From Acidimicrobiales bacterium (lineage in GTDB: Bacteria; Actinomycetota; Acidimicrobiia; Acidimicrobiales; DATDAH01), in assembly GCA_016794585.1 (NCBI GenBank), contig JAEUJM010000035.1, forward strand, positions 1-33,050: 33,050 bases of DNA, written 5' to 3'. The notes beneath the pieces were generated by a model. The model did not search any database. It worked only from the letters and a program-made list of their open reading frames with translations, and was not told where the DNA came from. The translations under genes and the position numbers were made by a program. Positions 7,294 to 15,945 of the stretch are shown here, piece after piece. Every line of letters begins with the position of its first letter. The first letter of the stretch is position 1.

Positions 7294-7878
7294 CTAGCGC
7301 TCGGTGAGGGCGTCGCGGAGGGCGCGGAAGGCGCGGCCTCGATGGGAGACCGCGTGCTTCTCGTCGGGGGTCATCTCGGCGAAGGTGCGGCCGTCGCCCT
7401 CGGCGGGGATGAACAGCGGGTCGTAACCAAAGCCGGCGGCGCCGCGGGCCTCGGTGGCCATGGTGCCGTCCACGACGCCCTCGGCGATCACCTCGCGTCC
7501 GTCGGGGAAGCGGACCAGCGCCACCGTGCGGAAGCGGGCCGTGCGCTCGGCGGGGTCGGGGTGGTCGGCGAGCGACTCGAGCATCTTGGCCACGTTGTCG
7601 GCGTAGGTGGCGTCCTCGCCGGCGAAGCGGGCCGAGTAGACGCCCGGCGCACCGTCGAGGGCGTCCACCTCGAGGCCGGTGTCGTCGGCCACCGCGGGCT
7701 CGCCGGTGGCCTCCACGATGGCGACCGCCTTGAGGCGAGCGTTGCCCTCGAGGGTGTCGGCGTCCTCGACGACGTCGGGCACGGTGTCCGGCCGCGGGGC
7801 CAGCTCGACGCCGTCACCCAGGATGACCGCGATCTCCGCGACCTTGTCCCGGTTGGCGGTGGCGAGGACCAGCCTCAC
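7294..7878 (-). CDS. rdgB: dITP/XTP pyrophosphatase (RdgB/HAM1 family)
   Basis: This cytoplasmic enzyme hydrolyses non-canonical purine triphosphates (dITP, XTP) to monophosphate and pyrophosphate, keeping deaminated bases out of DNA and RNA. Its 194 residues match the family. Signature segments are [14 protein letters not shown] at the N-terminus (nucleotide binding), [24 protein letters not shown] in the middle with the catalytic Asp, [10 protein letters not shown], and SHRGRAF near the C-terminus. The GTG start overlaps the rph stop by 4 bases (GTGA). It is the last gene of the conserved minus-strand run, in the same position as Rv1341 of M. tuberculosis. Confidence 0.95.
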   Translation of the reverse strand: MRLVLATANRDKVAEIAVILGDGVELAPRPDTVPDVVEDADTLEGNARLKAVAIVEATGEPAVADDTGLEVDALDGAPGVYSARFAGEDATYADNVAKMLESLADHPDPAERTARFRTVALVRFPDGREVIAEGVVDGTMATEARGAAGFGYDPLFIPAEGDGRTFAEMTPDEKHAVSHRGRAFRALRDALTER

Positions 7879-8630
7879 GACTGGCGCGGCGCCGGCGGCT
7901 CGGCGAGGGCCTCGGTCTGGAGCGCCGTGATCCGGCCGATGCCGCCCTGGGCGAGGTCGAGCAGGCGGTCGAGCTCTTCCCGGCTGAACGCGGCACCCTC
8001 GGCCGTGCCCTGGACCTCGATGAAGCGGCCGGACTCGGTCATGACCACGTTCATGTCGACCTCGGCCCGGGAATCCTCCACGTAGGGCAGGTCGAGCATG
8101 GGCACGCCGTCGATGATCCCGACGGAGATGGCGGCGCACGCCTCGGTCAGCGGATGCGAGCTGATGGCCCCTTGTTGCACGACTCGGCTGAGCGCGTCGT
8201 GCAGGGCCACGTAGCCGCCGCAGATCGAAGCGGTGCGAGTCCCGCCGTCGGCTTGGAGCACGTCGCAGTCGACAATGACCTGGCGCTCGCCCAGCTTCGC
8301 CATGTCGCACACCGAGCGCAACGAACGACCGATGAGCCGCTGGATCTCCTGGGTGCGACCGGACGGGCGCCCCTCCTTCACCTCGCGACGCACGCGATCG
8401 TCGGTGGAGCCGGGGAGCATCGAGTACTCGGCGGTGACCCAGCCCTCGCCCTTGCCTTTCATCCAACGCGGCACCTTCTCGTCGATCGAGGCGGTGCAGA
8501 GGACCTTGGTCCGCCCGAAGGTGACGAGGACCGACCCGGCGGCCATCTCGGTGAAGTCGCGCTGGAAGCTGATGGGCCGCAACTCGTCGACCTGGCGGCC
8601 GTCGTGGCGGGTGGTGGGGGCGTCGGTCAC
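7875..8630 (-). CDS. rph: Ribonuclease PH
   Basis: A phosphorolytic 3'-5' exoribonuclease that trims tRNA precursors and other RNA 3' ends, normally a hexameric ring in the cytoplasm. The 251 residues are full length. Typical segments are [19 protein letters not shown] at the N-terminus, [66 protein letters not shown] with the phosphate- and RNA-binding residues, and [19 protein letters not shown] with conserved acidic residues. The GTG start overlaps the upstream MBL gene stop, and its own stop overlaps the rdgB start, so the three are translationally coupled. Because this genome region's tRNA-Leu has no encoded CCA, 3' trimming enzymes of this kind act before CCA addition. Confidence 0.95.
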   Translation of the reverse strand: MTDAPTTRHDGRQVDELRPISFQRDFTEMAAGSVLVTFGRTKVLCTASIDEKVPRWMKGKGEGWVTAEYSMLPGSTDDRVRREVKEGRPSGRTQEIQRLIGRSLRSVCDMAKLGERQVIVDCDVLQADGGTRTASICGGYVALHDALSRVVQQGAISSHPLTEACAAISVGIIDGVPMLDLPYVEDSRAEVDMNVVMTESGRFIEVQGTAEGAAFSREELDRLLDLAQGGIGRITALQTEALAEPPAPRQS

Positions 8631-9397
8631 AGGGTGAACCTCTCGTTGATGGTGGCGAGCTCGACGGGCCGGCCGAAGGTGACCTCGGCGGCGGCCCGCT
8701 GGGCCTCGACGTCGCCGCCGGGCCAGTGGTGGGTGAGGACGAGGCGGCGCACGCCGGCCGCAGCCGCCATGGCGCCGGCCTCCCGGGCGCTGATGTGCGG
8801 GGCGAGGCCCTCCTCGTCGGTGGTGAGGGTGGCCTCGCAGACGAACAGGTCGACATCACCGCCGAAGGCCGACACGGACCACCCGGGGCCGGTGTCGGAC
8901 GAGTACACCAGCACGTCACCCGTCGTGGTGTCCTCGACCCGCACCGCCAGGGTCTCGACCGGGTGATCGGTCCGGGAGAACGAGAAGCGCAGGACGCCGA
9001 TGTCGGTGGTCGAGTGGTCCCGGATCACGTGCCAGTCGAAGGTCGGGGCCAGGCCGTCGTGGGTGGCGGCCTCGGCCATGGCCAGCGTCTCGGCGGTGCC
9101 GTGCACGGGCACCGCTGACCGGTGGATGACGTACTTCAGGACGTTGCGGAGCACCGGTAGCTCGGTCCAGTGGTCCGGGTGGCAGTGGCTGATCACGACG
9201 GCGTCGATGTCGGCGAACGCGGTGTGGCGCTGCACGTTGGCGAGGGTCCCGGGCCCGGTGTCCATCCACACGGTGGTTCCCCGCCCCCGGACCAGGTAGC
9301 CGCTGCAGGCACCGTCCACGGCGGCGTAGGTGCCCGAGCAGCCCAGCACGGTGATGCTCAGCGGTCCGTCGGCCACCGACTCCCCCACCACGCTCAC
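8627..9397 (-). CDS. MBL-fold hydrolase of the Rv1339 type
   Basis: A 256-residue metallo-beta-lactamase-fold protein. The motif HCHPDHWTE, an HxHxDH two-metal site, is followed by the later ligands in [10 protein letters not shown] and THHWPGG. The N-terminus [22 protein letters not shown] is typical of ribonuclease Z- and phosphodiesterase-like members. Position between murI and rph matches M. tuberculosis Rv1339, which has been reported as an atypical class II-like cAMP phosphodiesterase, so cyclic-nucleotide or RNA phosphodiester hydrolysis is the likely role. The frame extends upstream into murI, but the GTG at 9397, which overlaps the murI stop as GTGA, fits the pattern of the whole operon and leaves a normal N-terminus. 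The substrate cannot be read from the sequence. Confidence 0.85.
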   Translation of the reverse strand: MSVVGESVADGPLSITVLGCSGTYAAVDGACSGYLVRGRGTTVWMDTGPGTLANVQRHTAFADIDAVVISHCHPDHWTELPVLRNVLKYVIHRSAVPVHGTAETLAMAEAATHDGLAPTFDWHVIRDHSTTDIGVLRFSFSRTDHPVETLAVRVEDTTTGDVLVYSSDTGPGWSVSAFGGDVDLFVCEATLTTDEEGLAPHISAREAGAMAAAAGVRRLVLTHHWPGGDVEAQRAAAEVTFGRPVELATINERFTL

Positions 9398-10215
9398 GAC
9401 CAGCTCCAGGCTTCGGCGCCGGCGAGCTCGGGGCCGAGGAGGCGCCGGCCCAGTTCGGCGAAGTGGGCCACGTTGCCCGACGAGATCCAGCGGTGCGTGC
9501 CGGGGGACGAGGAGGCGGGCCGGTCGCCGAGCAGCAGCGAGCGCACCTCGAAGGCGGTCTCGTCGGCCGACGACACCAGGACGACGTCGCGGCCCATCAC
9601 GTCGCCGATGGTACGGGCGAGGTACGGATAGTGCGTGCACCCGAGCAACAGGGTGTCGACGCCGGCTTCGACCACCGGGGCCAGCAGACGCTCGGCGAGG
9701 ACGTGGACCTGGTCGCTCTCGGTCTCACCCCGCTCGACGAACTCCACGAACCCCGGGCACGCGGCGCACGTGAGGACCACGTCGTCACGGCCGGCGTCGG
9801 CACAGGCCTTGGCCACGGCCCGCTGGTAGGCGCCGGAGGCGATCGTGCCCACCGTGCCGATCACGCCGACCCGCCCGTTGCGGGTGGCCTGCACCAGCGC
9901 CCGGGCGCCCGGCTCGATGACCCCGACGACCGGGACCGCGACGTCGGCCTGCAGCTCGTCGAGCGCGGCGGCGGACGCGGTGTTGCAGGCCACGACGATG
10001 GCGCCGACCCCGTGCTCGGCCAGCAGCATGGCGCTGATCTGGTGGGCGAACCCCCGCACCTCGTCGAGGTCCCGCGGCCCGTAGGGGTAGCGCCCGGTGT
10101 CCCCGAAGTACACGAGGTCCTGCCCCGGCAGCAGGTCGATCACCGCCCTGGCGACCGTGAGCCCCCCGAAGCCCGAGTCGAACATGCCGATCGGACGCAA
10201 GCGGTCGGCAGCCAT
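9394..10215 (-). CDS. murI: Glutamate racemase
   Basis: A cofactor-independent racemase that makes D-glutamate for peptidoglycan precursors. The 273 residues contain both catalytic cysteines: C77 in VVACNTASA and C193 in LGCTHYPYL, with the N-terminal IGMFDSGFGGLTV and YFGDTGRYPYG (37-47) of the active site. It starts at ATG and lies 25 bases downstream of cysM. The stop overlaps the GTG of the MBL gene, giving the order cysM, murI, MBL, rph, rdgB as in mycobacteria. A rhomboid-like gene (Rv1337) sits between cysM and murI in M. tuberculosis and is absent here. Confidence 0.96.
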   Translation of the reverse strand: MAADRLRPIGMFDSGFGGLTVARAVIDLLPGQDLVYFGDTGRYPYGPRDLDEVRGFAHQISAMLLAEHGVGAIVVACNTASAAALDELQADVAVPVVGVIEPGARALVQATRNGRVGVIGTVGTIASGAYQRAVAKACADAGRDDVVLTCAACPGFVEFVERGETESDQVHVLAERLLAPVVEAGVDTLLLGCTHYPYLARTIGDVMGRDVVLVSSADETAFEVRSLLLGDRPASSSPGTHRWISSGNVAHFAELGRRLLGPELAGAEAWSWS

Positions 10216-10240
10216 CCGGTCCGACGCTAGTGGGGACGCC

Positions 10241-11191
10241 CTAGAAGTAAATTATCTGCTCGGCGCGGCGGACGACCTCGTCGATGTCGTCCGTCCAGGC
10301 GCCGGTGGAGAGGTACTTCCAGCCGCCGTCGCAGACCACGAACACGATCGTGCCCGTCTCGAGGCGCTCGGCCACCCGGGCGGCGCCGGCGAGGGCCGCA
10401 CCGGAGGAGATGCCGGCGAAGATGCCCATCTCGGAGGTGAGGCGGCGCATCCACTCGATGGACTCCTTGGGCCGCACGATGCGCTTGCCGTCGAGCAGCT
10501 CGTTGCCACCCCACTTGTCGTACACCGGCGGGATGTAGCCGTCCTCGAGACTTCGCAGGCCCTCGACCCGCTCCCCTGAGGGCGGCTCGACCGCCATCAC
10601 CTTGATCTCGCGGTTCTGCTCCTTGAGGTAGGTCCCCACGCCGAGCAGGGTGCCGCTGGTGCCGAGGCCGGCCACGAAGTGGGTGATCTCGGGGCAGTCG
10701 CGCCAGATCTCGGGGCCGGTGCCCTCGTAGTGGGCACGGGGGTTGGCCTCGTTGGCGTACTGGTAGAGGAAGGCCCACTCGGGGTGCTCGTCGGCGAGGA
10801 TCTGGGCGCGCCGCACGGCCCCGTTGGACCCCTCGGCGCCGGGCGACATGATCAGCTCGGCGCCGAAGATCTCGAGCAGCTGGCGGCGCTCGACCGACAC
10901 GTTCTCGGGGAGGACGATCTTGATCGGGTAGCCCTTGAGCTGGGCGATCATGGCCAGGGCGATGCCGGTGTTGCCCGAGGACGGCTCGATGATGGTGCGG
11001 CCCGGGGTCAGGGTGCCGTCGGCCTCGGCTTCCTCGATCATCTTGGCGGCGATGCGGTCCTTCACCGAGCCGGCGGGGTTCTGGCTCTCGAGCTTGGCGA
11101 GGATGCGCACGTCGGGGTTGGGGCTGAGCGCGCTGACGTCCACGAGGGGCGTGTTGCCGATGAGATCGAGTACCGACGAGACGACGGCCAT
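10241..11191 (-). CDS. cysM: Cysteine synthase, CysM-like (PLP-dependent)
   Basis: A fold-type II PLP enzyme that makes cysteine from an activated serine. The 316 residues have the PLP lysine K44 in NPAGSVKDR, the substrate loop SSGNTG (71-76), the phosphate-binding GLGTSGT, and a C-terminal IFAGISSGAALAG segment. Several stretches are close to M. tuberculosis CysM: ENVSVERRQLLE, YEGTGPEI, EITHFVAGLGTSGTL and GWKYLSTGAW. CysM uses O-phosphoserine and sulfur from the thiocarboxylated carrier CysO, released by Mec. A Mec-like gene lies directly upstream, but no cysO is present between them. The protein ends in YF rather than WA, and free-sulfide use cannot be excluded. Confidence 0.85.
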   Translation of the reverse strand: MAVVSSVLDLIGNTPLVDVSALSPNPDVRILAKLESQNPAGSVKDRIAAKMIEEAEADGTLTPGRTIIEPSSGNTGIALAMIAQLKGYPIKIVLPENVSVERRQLLEIFGAELIMSPGAEGSNGAVRRAQILADEHPEWAFLYQYANEANPRAHYEGTGPEIWRDCPEITHFVAGLGTSGTLLGVGTYLKEQNREIKVMAVEPPSGERVEGLRSLEDGYIPPVYDKWGGNELLDGKRIVRPKESIEWMRRLTSEMGIFAGISSGAALAGAARVAERLETGTIVFVVCDGGWKYLSTGAWTDDIDEVVRRAEQIIYF

Positions 11192-11253
11192 CGCTTCAGC
11201 TCCGGGTTGCGGGTCGGGCGGTCAGCGGAATCCTGACCGGAACGCTCGGGATT

Positions 11254-11661
11254 CTACCGGCCCACGAGGCCGACCGGCTCCTCGGCGATGGCGCCGTCGC
11301 GGATGGCGTACGACCGCAGCACCGGCGCCTCTTGGCGCAACGACACGATGACGTAGTGCCAGTCCGGGTCCGGCGCCTGGGCGACGTCGGTGGGCGACGG
11401 GTAGGCGTCGGTGTGGGTGTGCGAGTGCATGACGCCCACGATCTCGAGGCCTCGGCCCTCGGCGTCGCGCTCGGCCTTCAGGTGGTCGAGCGGGTTGATG
11501 GTGTACACCCGGCTCGAAGCGGCGTCGTTGCGACACGGGTAGAAGCGCTCGATCCGGCCACTCCCGGGCGCGGCCGCGAACAGCCCACAGGCCTCGTCGG
11601 GGAGGCGGTCGTAGGCGTGGGCGACCATCTCCCCCCACACGTTGGCGTCGAGCTCCAGCAT
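11254..11661 (-). CDS. mec: JAMM/Mov34 metalloprotease, Mec-like
   Basis: A 135-residue JAB1/MPN/Mov34 zinc metalloprotease. The metal site is complete: Glu in LPDEACGLFAA, then HSHTHTDAYPSPTDV, which supplies the HxH, Ser and Asp of the JAMM motif. In M. tuberculosis the equivalent Mec (Rv1334) cleaves cysteine from the CysO-cysteine adduct made by CysM. Here the gene is 62 bases upstream of cysM on the same strand, so cotranscription is likely. I start at ATG 11661 (MLELDANVWGEMV); an in-frame TTG at 11706 gives a longer N-terminus without family resemblance. The gene is divergent from smpB. Without a local cysO the substrate is not certain. Confidence 0.8.
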   Translation of the reverse strand: MLELDANVWGEMVAHAYDRLPDEACGLFAAAPGSGRIERFYPCRNDAASSRVYTINPLDHLKAERDAEGRGLEIVGVMHSHTHTDAYPSPTDVAQAPDPDWHYVIVSLRQEAPVLRSYAIRDGAIAEEPVGLVGR

Positions 11662-11746
11662 CCGCCCGAGGTTACGGGGAGTGAGGGGCACCCCGGCGGA
11701 TCGCAATCCCGCCGAGAGCGTGGACGTCCCTCGGTACCCTCACGGG

Positions 11747-12289
11747 GTGGCCAAGCCCGCCAACCCGCCAGGGACCCAGCTCGTCGCGTCGAACCGCCAG
11801 GCCCGACGCGACTACGAGATCCTCGACACCGTCGAGGCGGGCATGGTGCTGTCCGGGAGCGAGGTGAAGGCGCTGCGCGAGGCGAAGGTGCAGCTCGCCG
11901 ACGCCTACGCCCGCATCATCGACCACGAGGCGTGGATCATCGGGCTGCACATCTCGCCCTACAGCCACGCCAGCCCGATGTTCAGCCACCAGACCGACCG
12001 ACAGCGCAAGCTGCTCCTGCACAGGGCGGAGATCGACCGCCTCCGGGCCCGCGTCGACCAGGAGCGACTCACCCTCGTCCCGCTCACGCTCTACTTCAAG
12101 GACGGGCGCGCCAAGCTCGAGGTGGGCCTGGGTCGGGGGCGCACCAGCGTGGACAAGCGCCAGGTCATCGCCAAGCGCGACGCCGACCTCGAGGCCAAAC
12201 GGGCGATGTCCCGGGCCAGACGCTCGGTAGGCTGGACGGGTAGCACTTGCTCGTTGACAACTGACGAACACGAACACACACGGGGCTGA
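11747..12289 (+). CDS. smpB: SsrA-binding protein SmpB
   Basis: SmpB binds tmRNA and places it in the A site of ribosomes stalled on broken mRNAs, starting trans-translation. The 180-residue product has the characteristic NRQARRDYEILDTVEAGMVLSGSEVKALREAKVQLADAYARI, then GLHISPYSHASP and the basic C-terminal tail (KRQVIAKRDADLEAKRAMSRARR). It is about 20 residues longer than most SmpB proteins because the frame continues after the basic tail as SVGWTGSTCSLTTDEHEHTRG. The start is GTG 11747; upstream in-frame codons belong to the antisense of the mec region. The stop codon (12287-12289) lies inside the 5' end of ssrA, which begins at 12282, so the mRNA and the tmRNA precursor share sequence. 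Confidence 0.95.
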   Translation: MAKPANPPGTQLVASNRQARRDYEILDTVEAGMVLSGSEVKALREAKVQLADAYARIIDHEAWIIGLHISPYSHASPMFSHQTDRQRKLLLHRAEIDRLRARVDQERLTLVPLTLYFKDGRAKLEVGLGRGRTSVDKRQVIAKRDADLEAKRAMSRARRSVGWTGSTCSLTTDEHEHTRG

Positions 12290-12662
12290 TCGGTTTCGAC
12301 GTGGAGACCGGCTGACGTTACGTGCGACCGGAGTTGCTCAGACTCCTTAAACGGGGCACCCAAAGAAGCGCCGATGGCGACTTCGCTCTCGCAGCCTGAT
12401 CTAGCGATCAGCTAAGAGAGTCATCGCGACCCGTGAGGGCACGCGGGGCCTGTTCACTGCAGCCCGGCAACAGAAGCAGTGGAGGACCGCAGGGAGAGAC
12501 CGCTGACGTCGGGAAAGACCGATGGCACCGGGGGAAGACCCGGCGGCGGGCGCAAGCCCAGCTGACCCGGCAGTGCGGTGACCGCGAGCCGCAACCTCGG
12601 GAATGGTCGTAGCACGAGCGCTCACCGCTTTGCGGACGAGGGTTCGATTCCCTCCAGCTCCA
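12282..12662 (+). ncRNA. ssrA: Transfer-messenger RNA (tmRNA)
   Basis: tmRNA tags and frees stalled ribosomes. The 5' end is GGGGCTGATCGGTTTCGAC and the 3' end is GGTTCGATTCCCTCCAGCTCCA. GGGGCTG (12282-12288) pairs with CAGCTCC (12655-12661), and A12662 is the discriminator; the following CCC shows that CCA is not fully encoded. The tag reading frame is GCC at 12370 to TGA at 12397-12399, giving ADGDFALAA, by alignment to the mycobacterial context AAGCGCCGAT before the tag. The ALAA end is the usual ClpXP-type degron. At 9 residues the tag is at the short end. If translation resumed at an earlier codon it would be longer, ending in the same FALAA. It follows smpB directly. Confidence 0.95.
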
Positions 12663-12678
12663 CCCTCTGCACCGTGCG

Positions 12679-12716
12679 CACCTCGAACCCTCGCAGGTTC
12701 GAGGTGTCGTCGTTTT
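12679..12716 (+). terminator. Rho-independent terminator of ssrA
   Basis: An 11-bp perfect stem, CACCTCGAACC (12679-12689) with GGTTCGAGGTG (12696-12706), has a 6-base loop and is followed by TCGTCGTTTT. It lies 17 bases after the tmRNA 3' end and very likely terminates it. Confidence 0.85.
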
Positions 12717-12869
12717 CGACCGACGTCACGAGCACAGAGACCGTGGGTATCTGGCGGGACCTTGGCCTCTGGCGGTGGCGGCCGCCGCGCAGGACGCTGG
12801 AGTCCGGTCGGCAGGTCCGCTGCCCTCCTCGGGCCCGGATGTGACTCGCCGACCGAGGAGGCGTTCGCC

Positions 12870-15800
12870 ATGCGCACTCGCCCTGCGGCAAGTACGTCCC
12901 GATTCCGTGGAGGCGTCGGGTTCTCGAGGTTCCTTCGGATCGCAATCGCCGCCGCCCTCGTCTGCTCGCTGGTGAGCTGCTCCAGCGACGACAGCAGCGA
13001 TTCGGGCACCAGCGCCACGGCCCACACCGAGGACCTCGCGACGCTCACGGGCCTCCTCCCGGCCGATACCCGTGGGGTCTTCTCCGTCGACCTCGCTTCG
13101 TTGCGCTCGGGTGAATCGTCCGACGAGGTCGCGGCACTGTTGGACGGTGACGGCGGCCAACCGGTCCTCGTCGAGGAGCCCCTCGCGGAGATCGGCGTGC
13201 TCACGGAGTCCTTGGACGTCACCGACGCGGCGTCGAGCGCACTGCTCGTGCAGACCACGCGCGCCGCCGACGGGTACGTCCTCTTGGCCAAGGTGGACGG
13301 CGAGACCCTCGACCAGGTCGTCAACGGCTCGCAGCCGGAGGCGGCGGGGACCCACGGGCCGGAGTCACGTGCGCTCTACGTGGACGGCGGCGGCCACCAC
13401 CTCGCGCTCCTCCCTGACGGGGTGTTGGTGGTCGGCAAGCGCGGCGCCGTCACCTCGGTGGTGGACGTCTCCGACGCAGAAGACCCAGCGAGGACCAGCC
13501 CGATCGGCCCGTACCTCGACGCGCTCGACGGCGACGCCGACCTGGGCTTCGTCTACGGCCTGCCTGCGCTCCTCGACGACGAGGTGACCCCCGACCGCTC
13601 CCTCCGCGGTGCCGCCGTGATGAGCGGCGACCTCGACGTCGTGGACGGAGAGCTCGAAGGGTCCATCGCCTTCCACACGTCGAACGCGTCCGAGTTCGTC
13701 GAGACCTACAACCGCCTCAACCGGTACGCCATCGAGGGCGACGAGCCGCAGGAGACACCGTTGACCGTCGCCGAGCCCGTCGCCGACGGCCTTCCGCAGG
13801 TCGTGGTGACCCTCCCGCCCAGCCCCATCGACGGCTCGCCGGCCGAGACCGTCGCCGTGTGCAACGTCGCCAAGAAGCTCCTCGTCGGCATGGAGGCCCA
13901 CGACTACGCCGAGGACGTCTCGAGCACCGGCAACCCCGCCTGGATCGACCTCATCATCAAGAGCGAGGCGGACGAGGACACCCCGCCGGTGCCGGGCGCG
14001 GTGTTCTTCCGTTGGGCGTTCCGGGACCGCGCCGCCATGGCGGCCTTCGAGGCGAACGAGCTGCCGCCCGGGTTCACCCTCGCCCCGACCCAGTTCCTCG
14101 AGTCCGACGACCCCGAGGGCGAGTACTTCATCGCCCTCATGCTGTACGTCGCCGGCGGCGGCTCGATCGTGGACGGGGCCCGGGCGGAGTGGGACGTGTT
14201 CGTCAGCCCGCCCGAAGGTGCCGATCCCGATGCGCCGGACCGTCCGCGCTACATGATCATCCAGGCCCAGTCCGAGAACGTGTCGTTCGACCCGGCCACG
14301 CTGCTGTCCGAGGCCAGTCCCGTCTCGTACGAGCTCGTCGACGACGAGGTGGTCTCGAGCGTGCAGGAACAGGAGGGAGACCGAACGGTCCCCGTGTTCG
14401 AGTCGTCGTTCCCGCGGCCCGACCCCGACGAAGCCGAGGAGGTGCGCTGGACGACGGAGATGGCCATGGCCAACGACTACATGCACTGGCCCAACGGCGT
14501 GTATGACCACATCGTCTACAACGCCACGACGTACAACTGGGAGGGCTACTTCGTCGACACCTCGCAGACCACGATCGACGACGACTCCCGCTGGGCGCAG
14601 TACCTGCAACCCGAGCTGATGGACGCGACGTACTACGTGAACACGTTGGAGTACGTCGCCTCGCCGCTTGCCAACCTCGACTCCCCCTTCCTCGACGTCA
14701 CCCCCGAGGAACGGGCCGACCTGCTCGCCTTCAAGGACAACGGGCACCAACGGGGCATCATGCGCGGAAGGGTCGAGGAGCTGTTCCTCGGCACGGGTGA
14801 CGCGTACGTCGGCCTCGACGTCCCCAACCAGACACCGTCGACCTACTACAGCTTCGCCATCACCGACCCCGAGGCGATGGAGGCGGCGCTCGACCTCCCC
14901 GATGGGCAGCGACTCGCCCCCACCCCCCTCTTCGAGGACGACGAGGAGGCCTACCACCTCACCCTGTCGGTCCATGAAGCCGCGGACGCCGTCGAAGGGA
15001 CGAGGGCGGAATGGAGCGTGTACGTCGACGACGGCTACGGCCGCCCGCGCCAGCAGGTCGTCGATCTGATGACCGAGGACGTGGGCGTCGACCCCGTCAG
15101 CATCATCAACCTGCCGAGCGACGTCCGCCACGGGCTCGACGACGGCGTGCTGAGCACCCATCTGACGTCTCCCACGATCTCCTTCGACGCCAGCTTCGAG
15201 ACGTCCGGCGCCTCCGACGAGGCGCTGAGCCTGGACTGGATCGAGTCGGGGGACGACATCTGCTACTCGAACGGGGTCTGCGACAAGTTCTACTACGACG
15301 CCGAGACGCTGGACGTCCCGGTCCACCAGCCGCAGGAGGTCACGGTCGAGGAGCTGTCGACGCCGTGGGACGAGTTCCTCGACGCGGCATCCCCCACCGT
15401 CTTCTACCGAGACAACACCCAGGGGTACGCGGTCAAGCGGTGGCACAACCTCGAGGTCGAGGTCACCGTCCCTGAGATCGGCGGGCTGGAGGGCGCCACC
15501 CACACCATCAGCGGGACGGGCTCACTGGTCGGGCGCGAGAGCCAGGTCGCGGACTCGCGGTACACCTACACCGGCGACGCCGTCGTCGACGACGACCGGG
15601 TGCGCTTCACGCTCGACCAGCAGGTCGACAACGCCCTCGGCGTCTCCCACATCTACACGTCGGGCAGCTTCGACCTGAGCACCGGCCGGGGCACGCAGAC
15701 CGTCGTCGACTGCCAAGGTGCCGCCCTGATGTGCACCGACGTCGTGGCCGGCTCGGAGGCGCCCTACACCGCCCAGGGCCTCGACGACTCGGACCCGGAC

Positions 15801-15890
15801 GCCATCACCTGGCGGGTGGACGTCGTGGTCGACCTGACGAACTTCGGGAAGGCCGACAGCTCGTCCACGTTCACCGCCGCCGCCCGTTGA
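12870..15890 (+). CDS. Large lipoprotein (1006 residues) with internal duplication, unknown function
   Basis: The ATG at 12870 has GAGGAGG 8 bases upstream. The N-terminus has an Arg-rich start, a hydrophobic core (IAIAAALVCSL) and lipobox LVSC with C37, so it is probably anchored outside the membrane. Next is an acidic part with LPADTRGVFSVDLASL, reminiscent of DUF3352-type domains. Two related modules follow, at about residues 378-603 and 657-861. Both contain LPxGxxLAPTxxxE, VxGxRAEWxVxV, DPxxxL, an NGVxD segment (NGVYDHIVYNATT and NGVCDKFYYDAET) and end near a conserved NL. The last 140 residues form a beta-rich region (GTGSLVGRES, RYTYTGDAVV) with a CQGAALMC pair. It is strongly acidic. 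Upstream codons in the same frame belong to tmRNA. I do not recognise its function. Confidence 0.85.
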   Translation: MRTRPAASTSRFRGGVGFSRFLRIAIAAALVCSLVSCSSDDSSDSGTSATAHTEDLATLTGLLPADTRGVFSVDLASLRSGESSDEVAALLDGDGGQPVLVEEPLAEIGVLTESLDVTDAASSALLVQTTRAADGYVLLAKVDGETLDQVVNGSQPEAAGTHGPESRALYVDGGGHHLALLPDGVLVVGKRGAVTSVVDVSDAEDPARTSPIGPYLDALDGDADLGFVYGLPALLDDEVTPDRSLRGAAVMSGDLDVVDGELEGSIAFHTSNASEFVETYNRLNRYAIEGDEPQETPLTVAEPVADGLPQVVVTLPPSPIDGSPAETVAVCNVAKKLLVGMEAHDYAEDVSSTGNPAWIDLIIKSEADEDTPPVPGAVFFRWAFRDRAAMAAFEANELPPGFTLAPTQFLESDDPEGEYFIALMLYVAGGGSIVDGARAEWDVFVSPPEGADPDAPDRPRYMIIQAQSENVSFDPATLLSEASPVSYELVDDEVVSSVQEQEGDRTVPVFESSFPRPDPDEAEEVRWTTEMAMANDYMHWPNGVYDHIVYNATTYNWEGYFVDTSQTTIDDDSRWAQYLQPELMDATYYVNTLEYVASPLANLDSPFLDVTPEERADLLAFKDNGHQRGIMRGRVEELFLGTGDAYVGLDVPNQTPSTYYSFAITDPEAMEAALDLPDGQRLAPTPLFEDDEEAYHLTLSVHEAADAVEGTRAEWSVYVDDGYGRPRQQVVDLMTEDVGVDPVSIINLPSDVRHGLDDGVLSTHLTSPTISFDASFETSGASDEALSLDWIESGDDICYSNGVCDKFYYDAETLDVPVHQPQEVTVEELSTPWDEFLDAASPTVFYRDNTQGYAVKRWHNLEVEVTVPEIGGLEGATHTISGTGSLVGRESQVADSRYTYTGDAVVDDDRVRFTLDQQVDNALGVSHIYTSGSFDLSTGRGTQTVVDCQGAALMCTDVVAGSEAPYTAQGLDDSDPDAITWRVDVVVDLTNFGKADSSSTFTAAAR

Positions 15891-15945
15891 CCTCGAGCGA
15901 CCTTGGTCACCGGCCCGGCGCCGCCATCGCCGTAGCATCGCGGTC

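Noticed and set aside
12603..12869. N-terminal extension of the large lipoprotein
   Set aside because: It lies in the tmRNA 3' part and terminator. The signal peptide and RBS fix the start at 12870.
13365..15503. 712-residue minus-strand frame
   Set aside because: Antisense to the large lipoprotein, with biased composition and no start or motif support.
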